Assembly: GCA_903843305.1 (NCBI GenBank)
Contig: CAIMPI010000050.1
Coordinates: 1-64,000 of the forward strand
Length of the DNA: 64,000 bases
Direction of reading: 5' to 3'
Source: an uncultured Chlorobiaceae bacterium
Lineage (GTDB): Bacteria > Bacteroidota > Chlorobiia > Chlorobiales > Chlorobiaceae
Within the stretch, counting starts at the first letter, position 1; every line of letters begins with the position of its first letter. The position numbers were made by a program, and so were the translations under genes. Positions 27,948 to 37,710 of this stretch are shown one piece after another. The notes below the pieces were generated by a model. That model was not told the origin of the DNA. It worked only from the letters and a program-made list of their open reading frames with translations, and did not search any database.

Positions 27948-27968
27948 AGCCCTTGCTGTACAAGGGCT
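27948..27968 (-). terminator. Rho-independent terminator of ssrA
   Basis: AGCCCTTG and CAAGGGCT form a perfect 8-bp stem with a 5-nt loop. Read on the minus strand it is followed by TTTTTTG. It lies about 40 nt after the tmRNA 3-prime end. Confidence 0.8.
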
Positions 27969-28006
27969 GAGAGTCTTTATAGTATGTTAAAAAACTCTTC
28001 TTTTTG

Positions 28007-28406
28007 TGGAGATGGCGGGAGTCGAACCCGCGTCCAGAACATTGCTCAATAAAGCTACCACACTCATCTCAGGTGTTCAGTGTTTCATGAACCAGTGCTA
28101 CACCTGCAAAGTTTGGTTCACTATCCCTCTTTAAATCACCCGCCTGCCTTTTCGGGCAAAAACAGTTGGGGCTTACTTGCGCGAACCGAAGCTCAAGCGC
28201 TGGTTATGCCATCCGGTGGCTTCAGAGTAAGCGCCTCCCCCATCGGACGATGGCTGGTTAATTAACTTGTGCTAATCAGGCAGCCATTGCATACGAATAA
28301 TCGTCTGCATATAATGTTGCATAGACTTCTTTTACGAGTCCATCCATGCTGAAACTCGGAGTGCAACTCCATCTTGCATCTACCCTGTCGAAAGCCTGTC
28401 ATCCCC
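28007..28406 (-). ncRNA. ssrA: tmRNA
   Basis: tmRNA rescues stalled ribosomes and tags the nascent protein for degradation. The 5-prime end GGGGATG (at 28406) pairs with CATCTCC near the 3-prime end to give a 7-bp acceptor stem. The T arm GCGGGTTCGACTCCCGC is at 28012-28030. The tag reading frame encodes ADDYSYAMAA followed by a stop, the tag I recall for Chlorobium. The CCA end is not encoded: the discriminator A is followed by CAA. Length is 400 nt. This is the best taxonomic marker in the window. Confidence 0.95.
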
Positions 28407-28516
28407 AGAGTACCAAAGAACAAGTAGTAATAACTATATAAACTTTTTAAGGCAATAATCAACAACAATCCCGCCAGATCCGGGGATCTCTGTTGAATTA
28501 TTACGCTATTTCAACA

Positions 28517-28549
28517 GCTATCAATATATCACCCATGCGGGGCTTGAAA
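28517..28549 (+). repeat. REP-like dispersed repeat, copy B
   Basis: It reads GCTATCAATATATCACCC, then ATGCGGGGCTTGAAA, closely matching copies A (22277-22309) and C (50131-50161). It lies between ssrA and yqgE. Confidence 0.7.
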
Positions 28550-28600
28550 CTGATCACAACAGGCCCTGAGTTCAGCCCAAAGCAGTTCAGCGCCCACAGC

Positions 28601-29164
28601 TCAGTTCAATCCCGGGAGTTCAGGTGAGTTCGCAACAAGCTGATACTCACCACCTTTTGAGCGCACCGAGCGGCTCCACATCCTTTCATAAGCATCACCA
28701 AAGACGATATTTCTCGATGCCTCAGCCGTGTACCAGGCGCCCTCTTCAAACTCTGCTTCAAGCTGTCCGGCGCTCCAGCCAGCATAACCAAGGAAAAAGC
28801 GAATTTCGGAGGGAAGCATAACTCCGGTATTAAGCAGATAACTCAATTCCTCCTTGTCTCCTCCCCAGAATACTCCGGTCAGAATCTCATGAGAATCTTC
28901 GATGAGATCACCTCTGGAATGCAGAAAATGCACCGTATCAGCCTGAACGGGCCCGCCCTTATGCAGAAGTTCTTCTACTTCATCGAAACCGGCTATGGCT
29001 TCACAAACCTTAAATTCCATTGGACGATTCAAAATAAAACCCAAAGACCCCCGCTCATTATGCTCACACATAATCAAGACCGTCCTCTTGAAATTTGACT
29101 CCAGCATATTGGCTGAAGCAAGCAGAAGTTTTCCGGCTTTCAGCTTATCAAATTCGTTTACCAT
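28601..29164 (-). CDS. yqgE: YqgE/AlgH family protein (UPF0301)
   Basis: A conserved bacterial protein of unknown biochemical role. From ATG 29164 the product has 187 aa: MVNEFDKLKAGKLLLASANM, then GSLGFILNRPMEFKV, LHKGGPVQADTVHFLHS and FFLGYAGWSAGQLEAEFEEG, all family hallmarks. The longer frame from 29251 overlaps bcp and lacks homology. It follows bcp by 10 bp on the same strand. Confidence 0.92.
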   Translation of the reverse strand: MVNEFDKLKAGKLLLASANMLESNFKRTVLIMCEHNERGSLGFILNRPMEFKVCEAIAGFDEVEELLHKGGPVQADTVHFLHSRGDLIEDSHEILTGVFWGGDKEELSYLLNTGVMLPSEIRFFLGYAGWSAGQLEAEFEEGAWYTAEASRNIVFGDAYERMWSRSVRSKGGEYQLVANSPELPGLN

Positions 29165-29174
29165 TTTCTTCTTC

Positions 29175-29651
29175 TTATGTTTTTTGCTGCAAATAGTCAA
29201 GCAATTCCTGAGCATGTTGGGCAGGATCGACTTTAGGCCACACCTTTTCAATCACACCCTGCTCATCAATAAGATAGGTTACCCGACTGGTACCCATATA
29301 CTCACGCCCCATAAATTTTTTTAACCCCCATACACCATAAGCTTCCACAATCTTTTTGTCTGGATCGGAAACAAGCCTGAAGGGAAGATTATACTTCTCG
29401 GCAAACTTTTTATGTTTGCTTTCATCATCAATGCTTATACCAAGCACATCGACCCCTGCAGTGTTAAATTTAGGGAAATTATCACGAAAAGCACAAGCTT
29501 CCTTAGTGCATCCCGGCGTGTCATCTTTCGGATAAAAATAAAGCACAACCTTGCGTCCACGGTATTCTTCAAGGGTCACAAGCTTTCCATCCTGGTCACT
29601 TGCCGATATTAGAGGAGCTGGAACACCCTCTTTCAGAATTGCTGTTGGCAT
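29175..29651 (-). CDS. bcp: Thiol peroxidase, Bcp/PrxQ type
   Basis: Bcp reduces peroxides using a peroxidatic cysteine. The 158-aa product has FYPKDDTPGCTKEACAFRD with C48 as peroxidatic residue and a second cysteine five residues on (C53), as in two-cysteine PrxQ enzymes. Further on are GISIDDESKHKKFAEKY and RVTYLIDEQGVIEKVW. It is probably co-transcribed with yqgE. Confidence 0.95.
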   Translation of the reverse strand: MPTAILKEGVPAPLISASDQDGKLVTLEEYRGRKVVLYFYPKDDTPGCTKEACAFRDNFPKFNTAGVDVLGISIDDESKHKKFAEKYNLPFRLVSDPDKKIVEAYGVWGLKKFMGREYMGTSRVTYLIDEQGVIEKVWPKVDPAQHAQELLDYLQQKT

Positions 29652-29754
29652 GAATAAAACTTATTCTGTTTATAAATACGTTCTTTACCTATGTTCTTGT
29701 TGAATTATTCTTTTTTAAATCCATTGCAACAATAAAAAGTTTCTTGAAACACCC

Positions 29755-30264
29755 ATGAAATCTTTTTCATTTTGTCCTCTTTGCAGTAATAAACTGGAGC
29801 AGGCCATGATTGATGGACGCGATCGAATGTTCTGCCCCTCATGTTCCTGGGTGCACTATATCAACCCGCTTCCGGTGGCTGTCGCTTATACCCTCAATAA
29901 AAAAAACGAACTTCTTGTGATCCGGAGAGCTCATGAACCGGCGTTCAATGAATGGGCTTTGCCTGGCGGGTTTCTGGAGGCTGGTGAAGAACCATACGAG
30001 GGGTGTCTGCGCGAACTGATGGAAGAGACATCGCTTAACGGCAAAATTGATCGTCTTATAGGTATCTATCACAGGGAAGTCGAAATGTATGGTTCGCTGC
30101 TTGTTCTGGCCTACAGGGTGATCGTGGATAATGATTCCATAACGATCAACCATGAACTGTTCGATGCAGGTTTTTATCCGAACCATCTCATTCCTGAAGT
30201 CAGGATTCCTCTGCATCTGCAGATCATCAGAGATGCCACTCTGCAAAATTCTGTTCAGGATTAA
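29755..30264 (+). CDS. Nudix hydrolase with N-terminal zinc ribbon
   Basis: Nudix enzymes hydrolyse nucleoside diphosphates linked to another group. The 169-aa product has a zinc ribbon (CPLC at 7-10, CPSC about 28-31) and a Nudix box GGFLEAGEEPYEGCLRELME ending EET, with the usual G, E, RE and EE residues; the final G is replaced. The zinc ribbon makes it similar to NudC-like or ADP-ribose pyrophosphatase-like enzymes; the substrate is unknown. Confidence 0.92.
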   Translation: MKSFSFCPLCSNKLEQAMIDGRDRMFCPSCSWVHYINPLPVAVAYTLNKKNELLVIRRAHEPAFNEWALPGGFLEAGEEPYEGCLRELMEETSLNGKIDRLIGIYHREVEMYGSLLVLAYRVIVDNDSITINHELFDAGFYPNHLIPEVRIPLHLQIIRDATLQNSVQD

Positions 30265-30372
30265 GCATCTTGCTTGCTTTCATTTTTACGGAGATAGACA
30301 GAATTTCACGTATATTCTTGAGTAATTGTAATTTTAGCTTTCCAGTAAAAAGTTAAAAAGGAATTTCTACCC

Positions 30373-30840
30373 ATGACATTTTTAAAATATTTAGTAGGTG
30401 GAGCGATCGCTCTTGCGGCCATCCAGCTTATTCCTTATGGCAAAAACCATAACAACCCACCAGTCACTGGTGAACCGAAATGGGATTCTCCACGAACCAT
30501 TGAACTGTTTGACCGAGCCTGCAAGGACTGTCATTCTAACAAAACCGTCTGGCCCTGGTACAGTTCTGTGGCTCCCATATCGTGGTTGACTCAGATCGAT
30601 GTTTCATTGGGACGAGACGGGTTCAATGTTTCTGAGTGGGGTCGACCAGAGGAAAATGAAGGCGAAAAAGCTGCCGGTGAGGTAAGGAAAGGCAAAATGC
30701 CTCCATTTATCTACCTTCCCGCCCATAAGGAAGCCAAACTGAATGCTGCGGAGAAACAGGAGCTGGTTAATGGACTCGTCGCAACTTTCGGAGATAAAAA
30801 AAGCACTGGCAAGAATAAAAAGGATAAAGACAACGATTAG
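30373..30840 (+). CDS. Haem-binding domain protein (c-type, CKDCH)
   Basis: The 155-aa product has an N-terminal hydrophobic helix ([21 protein letters not shown]) that would act as a membrane anchor or signal, followed by a periplasmic domain with one c-type haem site CKDCH (about residue 55) and the [13 protein letters not shown] segment typical of the haem-binding domain PF14376. A methionine in [11 protein letters not shown] is a candidate distal ligand. The C-terminus is lysine-rich. It probably works in periplasmic electron transfer or stress response; that is inference. Confidence 0.85.
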   Translation: MTFLKYLVGGAIALAAIQLIPYGKNHNNPPVTGEPKWDSPRTIELFDRACKDCHSNKTVWPWYSSVAPISWLTQIDVSLGRDGFNVSEWGRPEENEGEKAAGEVRKGKMPPFIYLPAHKEAKLNAAEKQELVNGLVATFGDKKSTGKNKKDKDND

Positions 30841-30919
30841 AAAACAGCATAGCTGCCCGTCAATTGGCTAAGCTGCCTGATTATTTGACCGCCTGGCATA
30901 AGTTTGAGCAATTATTCTC

Positions 30920-31948
30920 ATGAACCCTTCGAGTTTTCCCAAACGAGCCATTTTTGCGCGGCAGAATTATCCTCTCCATCTGGCACTGTTTCTCCTTACA
31001 GTGCTTACTACACTCTGGGCGGGAACATTCTGGGGCGGGCATCCGGCAACGTTCGCCTCTTTTCCGCTCTTCATCAACTCTCTTGCCTCTGGCGCTTCAT
31101 ACTCGGCTTCGCTGCTCCTCTTTTTGAGCGTTCATGAGTTTGGCCATTTTTTTGCATCGATGAACCATCGCGTGCGGGCAACACTTCCCTATTATCTTCC
31201 TGTACCGCCGCTGCCATTCTTTCTCAGCCTTGGTACAATGGGAGCGGTCATAAAGGTCAAGGAAAGGATTCCCGGAACAAACGCTCTCTTTGATATTGGT
31301 ATCTGGGGACCCATGAGTGGATTTGCCGTATGTGTCGGACTTCTGGTCTATGGTTTTTTGAATCTTCCGCCTGCTGACTTTATTTACACTATCCACCCTG
31401 AATACCTTACACAGGGGGCTTTGCAGACACCTGTACCACAAGGAGAGCTCATACTTGGCAAGAACCTCCTCTGGATAGGACTTGAATATGTTATTGCGCC
31501 GAAAAACCTTCCACCAATGACCGAGATGTATCACTATCCGTTCCTTTTTACCGGTTGGCTGGGTTCACTGGTTACCGCGCTGAATCTGCTTCCTATTGGC
31601 CAACTTGATGGCGGTCATATTACCTATGCCATGTTTGGCCAAAAAGGACATGCGAAAGCTGCCAGGGCATTTCTGCTCTTTATCAGCCTGCTTGGCTTTC
31701 CCTCTTTGCTGAAGCTGCTGCTTTCGCTGCTCAAACCTGACGCTGTTTTACTTATACCGCCTGTAATGCTGCAGTGGTCGTGGTCTGGCTGGATTCTGTG
31801 GGCATTCATTCTTTCTCGGCTTATCGGGCTGAAGCATCCCCCGACAGGAGATGATTACTCCCTGGATGCTTCAAGAAAAGTCTGGGGATGGGCTGCTATT
31901 GCGGTGTTTTTTGTGACATTCATACCAGTACCGTTCGGAATAACATAA
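30920..31948 (+). CDS. M50-family (site-2 protease-like) membrane metallopeptidase
   Basis: An intramembrane zinc protease. The 342-aa product is hydrophobic with about six membrane segments. The zinc motif HEFGH lies in SVHEFGHFFASM (about residue 72) and the second motif NLLPIGQLDGGHI (about 227) carries the third ligand aspartate. It resembles the plant EGY1-like/bacterial S2P group. Its TAA overlaps the folP ATG by 1 bp. The substrate is unknown. Confidence 0.9.
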   Translation: MNPSSFPKRAIFARQNYPLHLALFLLTVLTTLWAGTFWGGHPATFASFPLFINSLASGASYSASLLLFLSVHEFGHFFASMNHRVRATLPYYLPVPPLPFFLSLGTMGAVIKVKERIPGTNALFDIGIWGPMSGFAVCVGLLVYGFLNLPPADFIYTIHPEYLTQGALQTPVPQGELILGKNLLWIGLEYVIAPKNLPPMTEMYHYPFLFTGWLGSLVTALNLLPIGQLDGGHITYAMFGQKGHAKAARAFLLFISLLGFPSLLKLLLSLLKPDAVLLIPPVMLQWSWSGWILWAFILSRLIGLKHPPTGDDYSLDASRKVWGWAAIAVFFVTFIPVPFGIT

Positions 31949-32838
31949 TGAGAGACCCTCGCTTTATAATCAACTGCACCGACAGAAAACTTGATCTCTG
32001 TGAAGGACCGAAAATCATGGGTATCCTGAATACAACCCCTGATTCGTTCTATGATGGAGGATTATTACTTGGAAATACCAGTGATGTCGATTTTGACCGG
32101 GCTGTAACTTATGCGCTTGAGATGATCGGTCACGGCGCTTCGATTATAGATATCGGGGGTGAATCTTCACGACCCGGAGCCGAAAAAATTTCCTCAGCCG
32201 AAGAAATTGCACGCACAGCACCGCTTATTGCTCTTTTACGCAGTAAAAGCGATGTTGTGATTTCAATTGACACCTACAAGGCGGATGTTGCCGAACACGC
32301 CTTACGGGCAGGAGCAAATATAGTCAATGATATTTCCGGGTTTACCTTTGACAGCAACCTTCCTGCCATCTGCAGCAAGTACAATGCTGCGGTGATCTTG
32401 ATGCATACACCGATAAAACCGGAATTAATGCAGTGGAGTACCGGAACTGACTCTGGCGATGAAGATATCTTGTCGAGGGTCAGTGGTTTTCTGGCCAATG
32501 CCATTGCACGGGCTGAAAAATATTCTATTGAAAACATTATTATTGATCCGGGGTTTGGATTTGGAAAAAGTGTTTCGGAGAATTTCCGGCTTTTAGCCCT
32601 TCTCGGATCTTTGCATAGTCTGGGCAGACCGATTCTGGCAGGTGTATCGAGAAAATCATTTCTTGGTCACGTTATTACGCCGCCCGGAGATACAATCGCA
32701 CCTCCTGTTGAAAGGCTTGCTGCCACCATAGCTGCTGAAACTATAGCTTTGATGCATGGAGCAAGTATTCTCAGGGTACACGATGTCGAAGCGGCTGTGC
32801 AGTGCATGCGTGTTGTGGCTGCTTTGAATGAGGAGTAA
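31948..32838 (+). CDS. folP: Dihydropteroate synthase
   Basis: FolP joins p-aminobenzoate to the pterin pyrophosphate in folate synthesis. From ATG 31948 the product has 296 aa. Motifs: MGILNTTPDSFYDGG, IDIGGESSRPGAE, VISIDTYKADVA, ANIVNDISGF, VILMHTP, IIDPGFGFGKS, GVSRKSFLG and LRVHDVEA at the end. I rejected the longer frame from 31888 because it lies inside the M50 gene. Confidence 0.97.
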   Translation: MRDPRFIINCTDRKLDLCEGPKIMGILNTTPDSFYDGGLLLGNTSDVDFDRAVTYALEMIGHGASIIDIGGESSRPGAEKISSAEEIARTAPLIALLRSKSDVVISIDTYKADVAEHALRAGANIVNDISGFTFDSNLPAICSKYNAAVILMHTPIKPELMQWSTGTDSGDEDILSRVSGFLANAIARAEKYSIENIIIDPGFGFGKSVSENFRLLALLGSLHSLGRPILAGVSRKSFLGHVITPPGDTIAPPVERLAATIAAETIALMHGASILRVHDVEAAVQCMRVVAALNEE

Positions 32839-32921
32839 AAGGTTTGTCGGGAGAAGCTTGTTTTTTTGTTAACTTTTCTTTCTAAGCCTGAATCGAGACC
32901 GCCAAAACCAGCCGCGTTCTG

Positions 32922-35900
32922 ATGTATCTTTCGAAAATTGAACTTTTTGGCTTCAAAAGCTTTGCGAACAAGGTCAGAATAAAATTTGACAAGGGACTGA
33001 CGGCGATCGTTGGCCCGAACGGATGCGGCAAGACTAATGTCGTCGATGCAATGCGTTGGGTGCTCGGTGAACAGAAATCTTCCCTGCTGCGGTCGGCAAA
33101 GATGGAAAACATCATTTTTAATGGGTCTAAAAACCTGAAGCCTCTCAGTTTTACCGAAGTTTCTCTGACGATCGAGAATACCCGAAATGTCCTGCCGATC
33201 GAATATACTGAAGTTACTATTACCCGCCGTCTTTACCGGAATGGGGAGAGCGAGTTCCTTTTAAACCAGGTACCCTGCCGGTTGAAGGACATTCTTGATC
33301 TGTTCGCTGATACCGGGATGGGCAGTGATGCTTATTCAGTCATTGAACTAAAAATGATTGAGGAGATTATCAGCAATAAAAGTGAGGAACGGCTGAAACT
33401 TTTTGAGGAAGCCGCTGGAATAACCCGTTATAAACAGCGCAGAAAACAAACCTTTAAGTTGCTTGAAAGTACTTCACGGGATCTTTCCCGGGTTGACGAT
33501 GTGCTGGCAGAGGTGGAAAAAAAGGTAAAAGTCCTGAGGCTCCAGGTAAGGAAAGCTGAAAAACTGAGGGAGCTGAAAAAGAAGATTCGTGAGATTGATC
33601 TTGCTCTCTCGTGGCTTGCGATGGAGGAGTTCCATGAGAAGCTTGAACCGATGCAGCGCAGTATCCAGAATGAGGAATTGCTTTACCATGAATGTACGGC
33701 AAAAATCGCTTCCATGGACAGCATTGCCCAGGAAACAGAGGTGCTGCTGCTCAGGCAGGAAACATCCCTTTCTGAAACACAGAAAAAGCTGAATGAGAGC
33801 AATCAGCGGGTGCATGCTCTTGAAAAACAACTCTTGCAGCACGAAGAGCATCAAAAGAATCTTGCGGCAGACATCGCACGAATCAGGGCTATCACCAGCA
33901 AAAAAGAGCAGAAAATCCATGAACAGGAGCTGCTCGAACGCGATCTTATACAACGCAAGGCTCCTTGTGAAACAAGCTGTAACAAACTATATACGGCATT
34001 TCAGAGCCTTGCTGCTGAACACGACCAGCTCAATACCACACTTGGAAAACAGAGGAGTGACCTTGCCCGGGAGCGCAGGCTCATCATGGATGAACAGCAT
34101 GCCGCTAACCAGCTCGCTTTGACAAAACGAAGCCTTGAATCGAAAAAGGAGCATCTGCGAACGGCTCTTGAACGACTTGAAATCAAAAAAGTAGTTATTC
34201 AGGAAAAACTGCATGCCTCCCAAACTGCTGAACATGAGCTTTCTGAAGAAATCAACCGAAAAAAAGCATTTATCGACGAAGCCAGAAAAAGGGAGGCTCT
34301 CTTACTGAAACTTCAGGAAAAGATAAACCAGCAGATTGAGGAACAGAAAGAGTCTCTCCTTGTGCTGCGGTCAGGTCGGGATAATGTAAAGAACCGGATT
34401 CTTCTGGCCAATTCCGTGCTCGACAACTTTGAGGGGATGCCCGAAGGAATCGCTTTTCTTGAAAAACAAAATAACGGAATTCTGGGTCTGGGATGCCTGT
34501 CGGATTTTCTGTCGCTTGAAAGTTCATACAAAAAGGCAGTAAATGCAGCACTTGGCAGCAGTATGAACTATTATGTCTGCCAGTCACTCCATGAGGCAAA
34601 AGAGGGCATCGCCAATCTAAGACGATCCAATAAAGGAAAAATCCATTTTCTGGTGCTTGATCTTGTCTCTGATGCTGTGGAAAATTCCTGCCCGGAAATC
34701 AGTGGTGCAGAGAAAACCCTTTCAGTAATTGAATATCCTCAGGAACTTCATGATGCGCTTCTGCTGATACTCGGAAAAAGCTATATCGTACAAGATCTTA
34801 AGGTCGCCGAAACACTTGCGCTGCAGTATCATGACAGTTCTTTTGTGACTCTTGAAGGAGAAACATTCAGTGGTATGGGACTACTGTTTGGCGGAAATTC
34901 CAAAAGCAGCGAAGGGCTACGGTTAGGAAAAAAAGCTGAACGTGACCGCTTGCAAAAGGAGTTGGCCTCACTGGAAAAAAACATCAGGATGGAGGATGAG
35001 AGTATTTTGCAACTCCGCAGTGAACTGGCCTCACTGAAAACAGTAGAACAACGCAGAGAAATTGAACTGCTTGATGCGGAAGTGGGAGCCCTGGAAAAGA
35101 GAGCGGCAAGAATGGATGCTGAAAAGAACGGAATGAGAATGGAAATTGAGCATGCCGGAGAGGAGATTGCGGTATTGCTCATCCAGAAAGATAACTGCGA
35201 AGCTGAACTCGAGCAGCTTCTGCCAGCAATCAGCAGCAGTGCATCGAAAACCTCTCTTTTCGGGCAAAAAATCCAGGAGTTGCAGGAAAACCTTACCGCC
35301 CTTGAAACCCGCCACCATCAGTTGGGCATCGAAGTGCAGTCTCGTCAAAGTCTCTATAAGGACGCCCTTCTTGATCTTGAAAAGCTCAAAATCAGCCTTG
35401 CAGCCTCTACTGAAAACAAAGTTTCGCTCCATGAAGAGATCAAAAGACTTAACACCGAAGGCAGCATCGCTGAAAAAAAGCGAGAGCTGGGCCAAAAAAG
35501 TTCTGCTTATATGAAAAAAGAGCTTGACGACCTGCTCATTATTGCTGCAATGGAACAAAAGACGGTCAATAAACTCGAATCGGAATACCGTGAGCGGCAG
35601 GCTCAGCATCATGAAACTATGACTTCGCTCAGGGAACTCCGTCGAAAACATGACATCAGCCAGCAGCTTCTCTCGGCCCTCACCAATCAGCGGATACAAC
35701 TTGAGCAAGCGCTTGATCGTCTTTTTACAGAGACCCAGGTAAAGCACAACTATAACCTCGCCTCTATGGCGGAACCGGTTCTTGAACCTTCATTCGACAG
35801 GAAGGCCGCACAGCAATTGCTTGAAGTACTTACAAAACAGCGTGAACAGTTTGGTGCTGTCAATGAGCTTGCTCTGGAGGAGTTTGAAGGAGAAAAAGAG

Positions 35901-36458
35901 CGTTTCGATTTTCTTGCGGAACAAAAAGAGGATCTGCTCAAGGCTGAACAACAGTTACTCTCGACCATTGAGCAGATCAACAAAACCGCTCTGGAGAAAT
36001 TCGATACGACTTTTTGTGAAGTCCGAAAAAACTTCATCGGAATTTTCAGGGAGCTCTTTGATCAGGAAGATGAGGTAGATCTAAGGATTCATCCCAGCGA
36101 GGATCCGCTTGAAGCCCATATTGAAATCGTTGCCAAACCAAAAGGCAAAAAGCCGCTCTCAATTGAGCAGTTGAGCGGTGGAGAAAAGGCACTGACAGCT
36201 CTGTCACTCCTCTTTGCCATCTATCTTGTAAAACCCAGTCCCTTCTGCATCCTCGATGAAGTGGATGCTCCGCTGGATGACGCCAATGTAACCCGATTCA
36301 TTAAACTCCTGAAAAAATTTGAGAATAACACTCAATTCATTATTGTTACGCACAACAAAAAAACCATGGCGTCCTGCCAGGCACTGTACGGTGTCACCAT
36401 GGAAGAAGAGGGAGTATCAAAACTGATTCCCGTACGGATAGAAAAAATAAGGCTTTGA
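32922..36458 (+). CDS. smc: Chromosome segregation protein SMC
   Basis: SMC dimers organise and segregate the chromosome. The 1178-aa product is a typical length. Walker A is GPNGCGKTNVVDAM (about 32), two long coiled coils cover about 170-500 and 670-1010, and the hinge is around 510-660 (LGCLSDFLSLES, FSGMGLLFGGNSKSS). The C-terminal head has the signature LSGGEKALTALSLLFA (about 1083) and Walker B PFCILDEVDAPLDDANV (about 1106). The partners ScpA and ScpB are not in the window. Confidence 0.97.
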   Translation: MYLSKIELFGFKSFANKVRIKFDKGLTAIVGPNGCGKTNVVDAMRWVLGEQKSSLLRSAKMENIIFNGSKNLKPLSFTEVSLTIENTRNVLPIEYTEVTITRRLYRNGESEFLLNQVPCRLKDILDLFADTGMGSDAYSVIELKMIEEIISNKSEERLKLFEEAAGITRYKQRRKQTFKLLESTSRDLSRVDDVLAEVEKKVKVLRLQVRKAEKLRELKKKIREIDLALSWLAMEEFHEKLEPMQRSIQNEELLYHECTAKIASMDSIAQETEVLLLRQETSLSETQKKLNESNQRVHALEKQLLQHEEHQKNLAADIARIRAITSKKEQKIHEQELLERDLIQRKAPCETSCNKLYTAFQSLAAEHDQLNTTLGKQRSDLARERRLIMDEQHAANQLALTKRSLESKKEHLRTALERLEIKKVVIQEKLHASQTAEHELSEEINRKKAFIDEARKREALLLKLQEKINQQIEEQKESLLVLRSGRDNVKNRILLANSVLDNFEGMPEGIAFLEKQNNGILGLGCLSDFLSLESSYKKAVNAALGSSMNYYVCQSLHEAKEGIANLRRSNKGKIHFLVLDLVSDAVENSCPEISGAEKTLSVIEYPQELHDALLLILGKSYIVQDLKVAETLALQYHDSSFVTLEGETFSGMGLLFGGNSKSSEGLRLGKKAERDRLQKELASLEKNIRMEDESILQLRSELASLKTVEQRREIELLDAEVGALEKRAARMDAEKNGMRMEIEHAGEEIAVLLIQKDNCEAELEQLLPAISSSASKTSLFGQKIQELQENLTALETRHHQLGIEVQSRQSLYKDALLDLEKLKISLAASTENKVSLHEEIKRLNTEGSIAEKKRELGQKSSAYMKKELDDLLIIAAMEQKTVNKLESEYRERQAQHHETMTSLRELRRKHDISQQLLSALTNQRIQLEQALDRLFTETQVKHNYNLASMAEPVLEPSFDRKAAQQLLEVLTKQREQFGAVNELALEEFEGEKERFDFLAEQKEDLLKAEQQLLSTIEQINKTALEKFDTTFCEVRKNFIGIFRELFDQEDEVDLRIHPSEDPLEAHIEIVAKPKGKKPLSIEQLSGGEKALTALSLLFAIYLVKPSPFCILDEVDAPLDDANVTRFIKLLKKFENNTQFIIVTHNKKTMASCQALYGVTMEEEGVSKLIPVRIEKIRL

Positions 36459-36476
36459 GAAGTCTCATAAGACAAT

Positions 36477-37178
36477 ATGCTGAAAAAACTGGTGTTATTT
36501 GACATAGACGGAACATTGCTTTCGATGAATGCCGTCAACCGCACTATCCTTGCTGATGCCCTGAAAGAGGTTTATGGTACTGAAGGGAGTACGGGCACCC
36601 ACAATTTTTCCGGAAAGATGGACAGAAGCATTATCTATGAGGTTCTGCTGAATGCAGGGCTCAATAATAGTGAAATTGCCGAAAAATTTGATCAGGCCAA
36701 AGAGACCTATATTGAAATGTTCCGCACGCACGCCAAACCCTCTGATGTTCTTTTGATGGAGGGCATTCGGGAACTTCTTGATGTACTTTCAGGATGTTCC
36801 GAACTGATGCTTGGTCTTTTAACCGGAAATTTTGAAGGATCGGGAAGGCATAAGTTACGTCTTCCGGAAATTAACCATTATTTCCCGTTCGGTGCTTTTG
36901 CTGATGACGGAGCTCATCGTAACGAACTGCCTCCAATCGCCGTTGAAAAAGCATACCAGCTTACCGGCATAACATTTTCTGAACACAATATCATAATTAT
37001 AGGCGATACAGAACACGATATTGCGTGTGCCAGGGTTCTGAACGCAAAGTCTATTGCCGTGGCGACCGGCACCTATTCAACAGAGGAGCTGAGAAAACAC
37101 AATCCAGATGTTTTGTATGAAAACCTGAGTCGGACTGATGTTGTTTTCCGTGAAATCCTCCAATCCTCAATCAATTAA
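36477..37178 (+). CDS. HAD-superfamily hydrolase (phosphoglycolate phosphatase-like)
   Basis: The 233-aa product starts [16 protein letters not shown], the HAD nucleophile motif (D9, D11). Motif II is LLTGNF (about 118), and motif III/IV is [14 protein letters not shown] (about 178). The insertion between motifs I and II fits a helical cap of the Gph type. It lies between smc and nusB and overlaps neither once nusB starts at 37189. Confidence 0.88.
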   Translation: MLKKLVLFDIDGTLLSMNAVNRTILADALKEVYGTEGSTGTHNFSGKMDRSIIYEVLLNAGLNNSEIAEKFDQAKETYIEMFRTHAKPSDVLLMEGIRELLDVLSGCSELMLGLLTGNFEGSGRHKLRLPEINHYFPFGAFADDGAHRNELPPIAVEKAYQLTGITFSEHNIIIIGDTEHDIACARVLNAKSIAVATGTYSTEELRKHNPDVLYENLSRTDVVFREILQSSIN

Positions 37179-37188
37179 TTGCTCTTTT

Positions 37189-37704
37189 ATGAAGACGTAC
37201 CGACGGCAAATCCGTGAAAAAATTTTACAGGCCCTCTATACCATTGAAATCCGGGATACCGATATAGACTCTGCTGCTGGCTGGCTTTTGACCGAAGAGA
37301 TTCTGGCTGATAACAACGCCATGAAGTTTTTCAATATGCTCCTTAACAACATCAAGGAGCACAAGGATGAAATAGACCGTTATATCGTCAAGCATACCTT
37401 CAACTGGGACATGAGCCGGATTGCTATCATTGATAAAAACATTATCCGTATGGCTTTGACGGAAATTCTCTACTGCGAGGATATTCCTCCCAAGGTTTCG
37501 ATCAATGAGGCTATTGAAATCGCGAAAAAGTTTAACAGCACCGACAAAAGCAGCAAATTTGTCAATGGCATTCTGGACGCCATTTTCAATGATCTTAAAG
37601 CTGAGGGAAAGGTTCATAAAAACGGAAGAGGACTTATAGACCAGTCAGTGGTCAAGCTTCAGAAAGCTGAGAGCGAAAGTGAAAACACCGGCATTGATAC
37701 CTGA
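37189..37704 (+). CDS. nusB: Transcription antitermination factor NusB
   Basis: NusB binds boxA RNA with NusE during rRNA transcription. From ATG 37189 the product has 171 aa and the family pattern: [24 protein letters not shown]-like middle, [35 protein letters not shown] and [13 protein letters not shown] in segments. The upstream frame from 37138 overlaps the HAD gene. nth follows 6 bp downstream. Confidence 0.93.
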   Translation: MKTYRRQIREKILQALYTIEIRDTDIDSAAGWLLTEEILADNNAMKFFNMLLNNIKEHKDEIDRYIVKHTFNWDMSRIAIIDKNIIRMALTEILYCEDIPPKVSINEAIEIAKKFNSTDKSSKFVNGILDAIFNDLKAEGKVHKNGRGLIDQSVVKLQKAESESENTGIDT

Positions 37705-37710
37705 AAGTAC

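Larger units (their letters stand above)
26965..28006. other. About 1-kb AT-rich region without genes
   Basis: I see no supported gene here. A long T-rich, low-complexity stretch covers about 27415-27530. An imperfect direct repeat (GAACATCTCYGAKCGGTGG) occurs at 27681-27699 and 27744-27762. Two minus-strand terminator hairpins are listed separately. A short minus-strand frame ending at 27829 reads ILLNPYCFIVSDGIGGTFQ but has no good start codon, so it is not annotated as a gene. Confidence 0.5.

Noticed and set aside
26965-28006. Integrated element at the ssrA 3-prime end
   Set aside because: tmRNA genes are common integration sites, but no integrase or repeated attachment site was found in the flanking kilobase.
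28012-28030. Apparent tRNA T-arm
   Set aside because: It belongs to the tmRNA; no tRNA body is around it.
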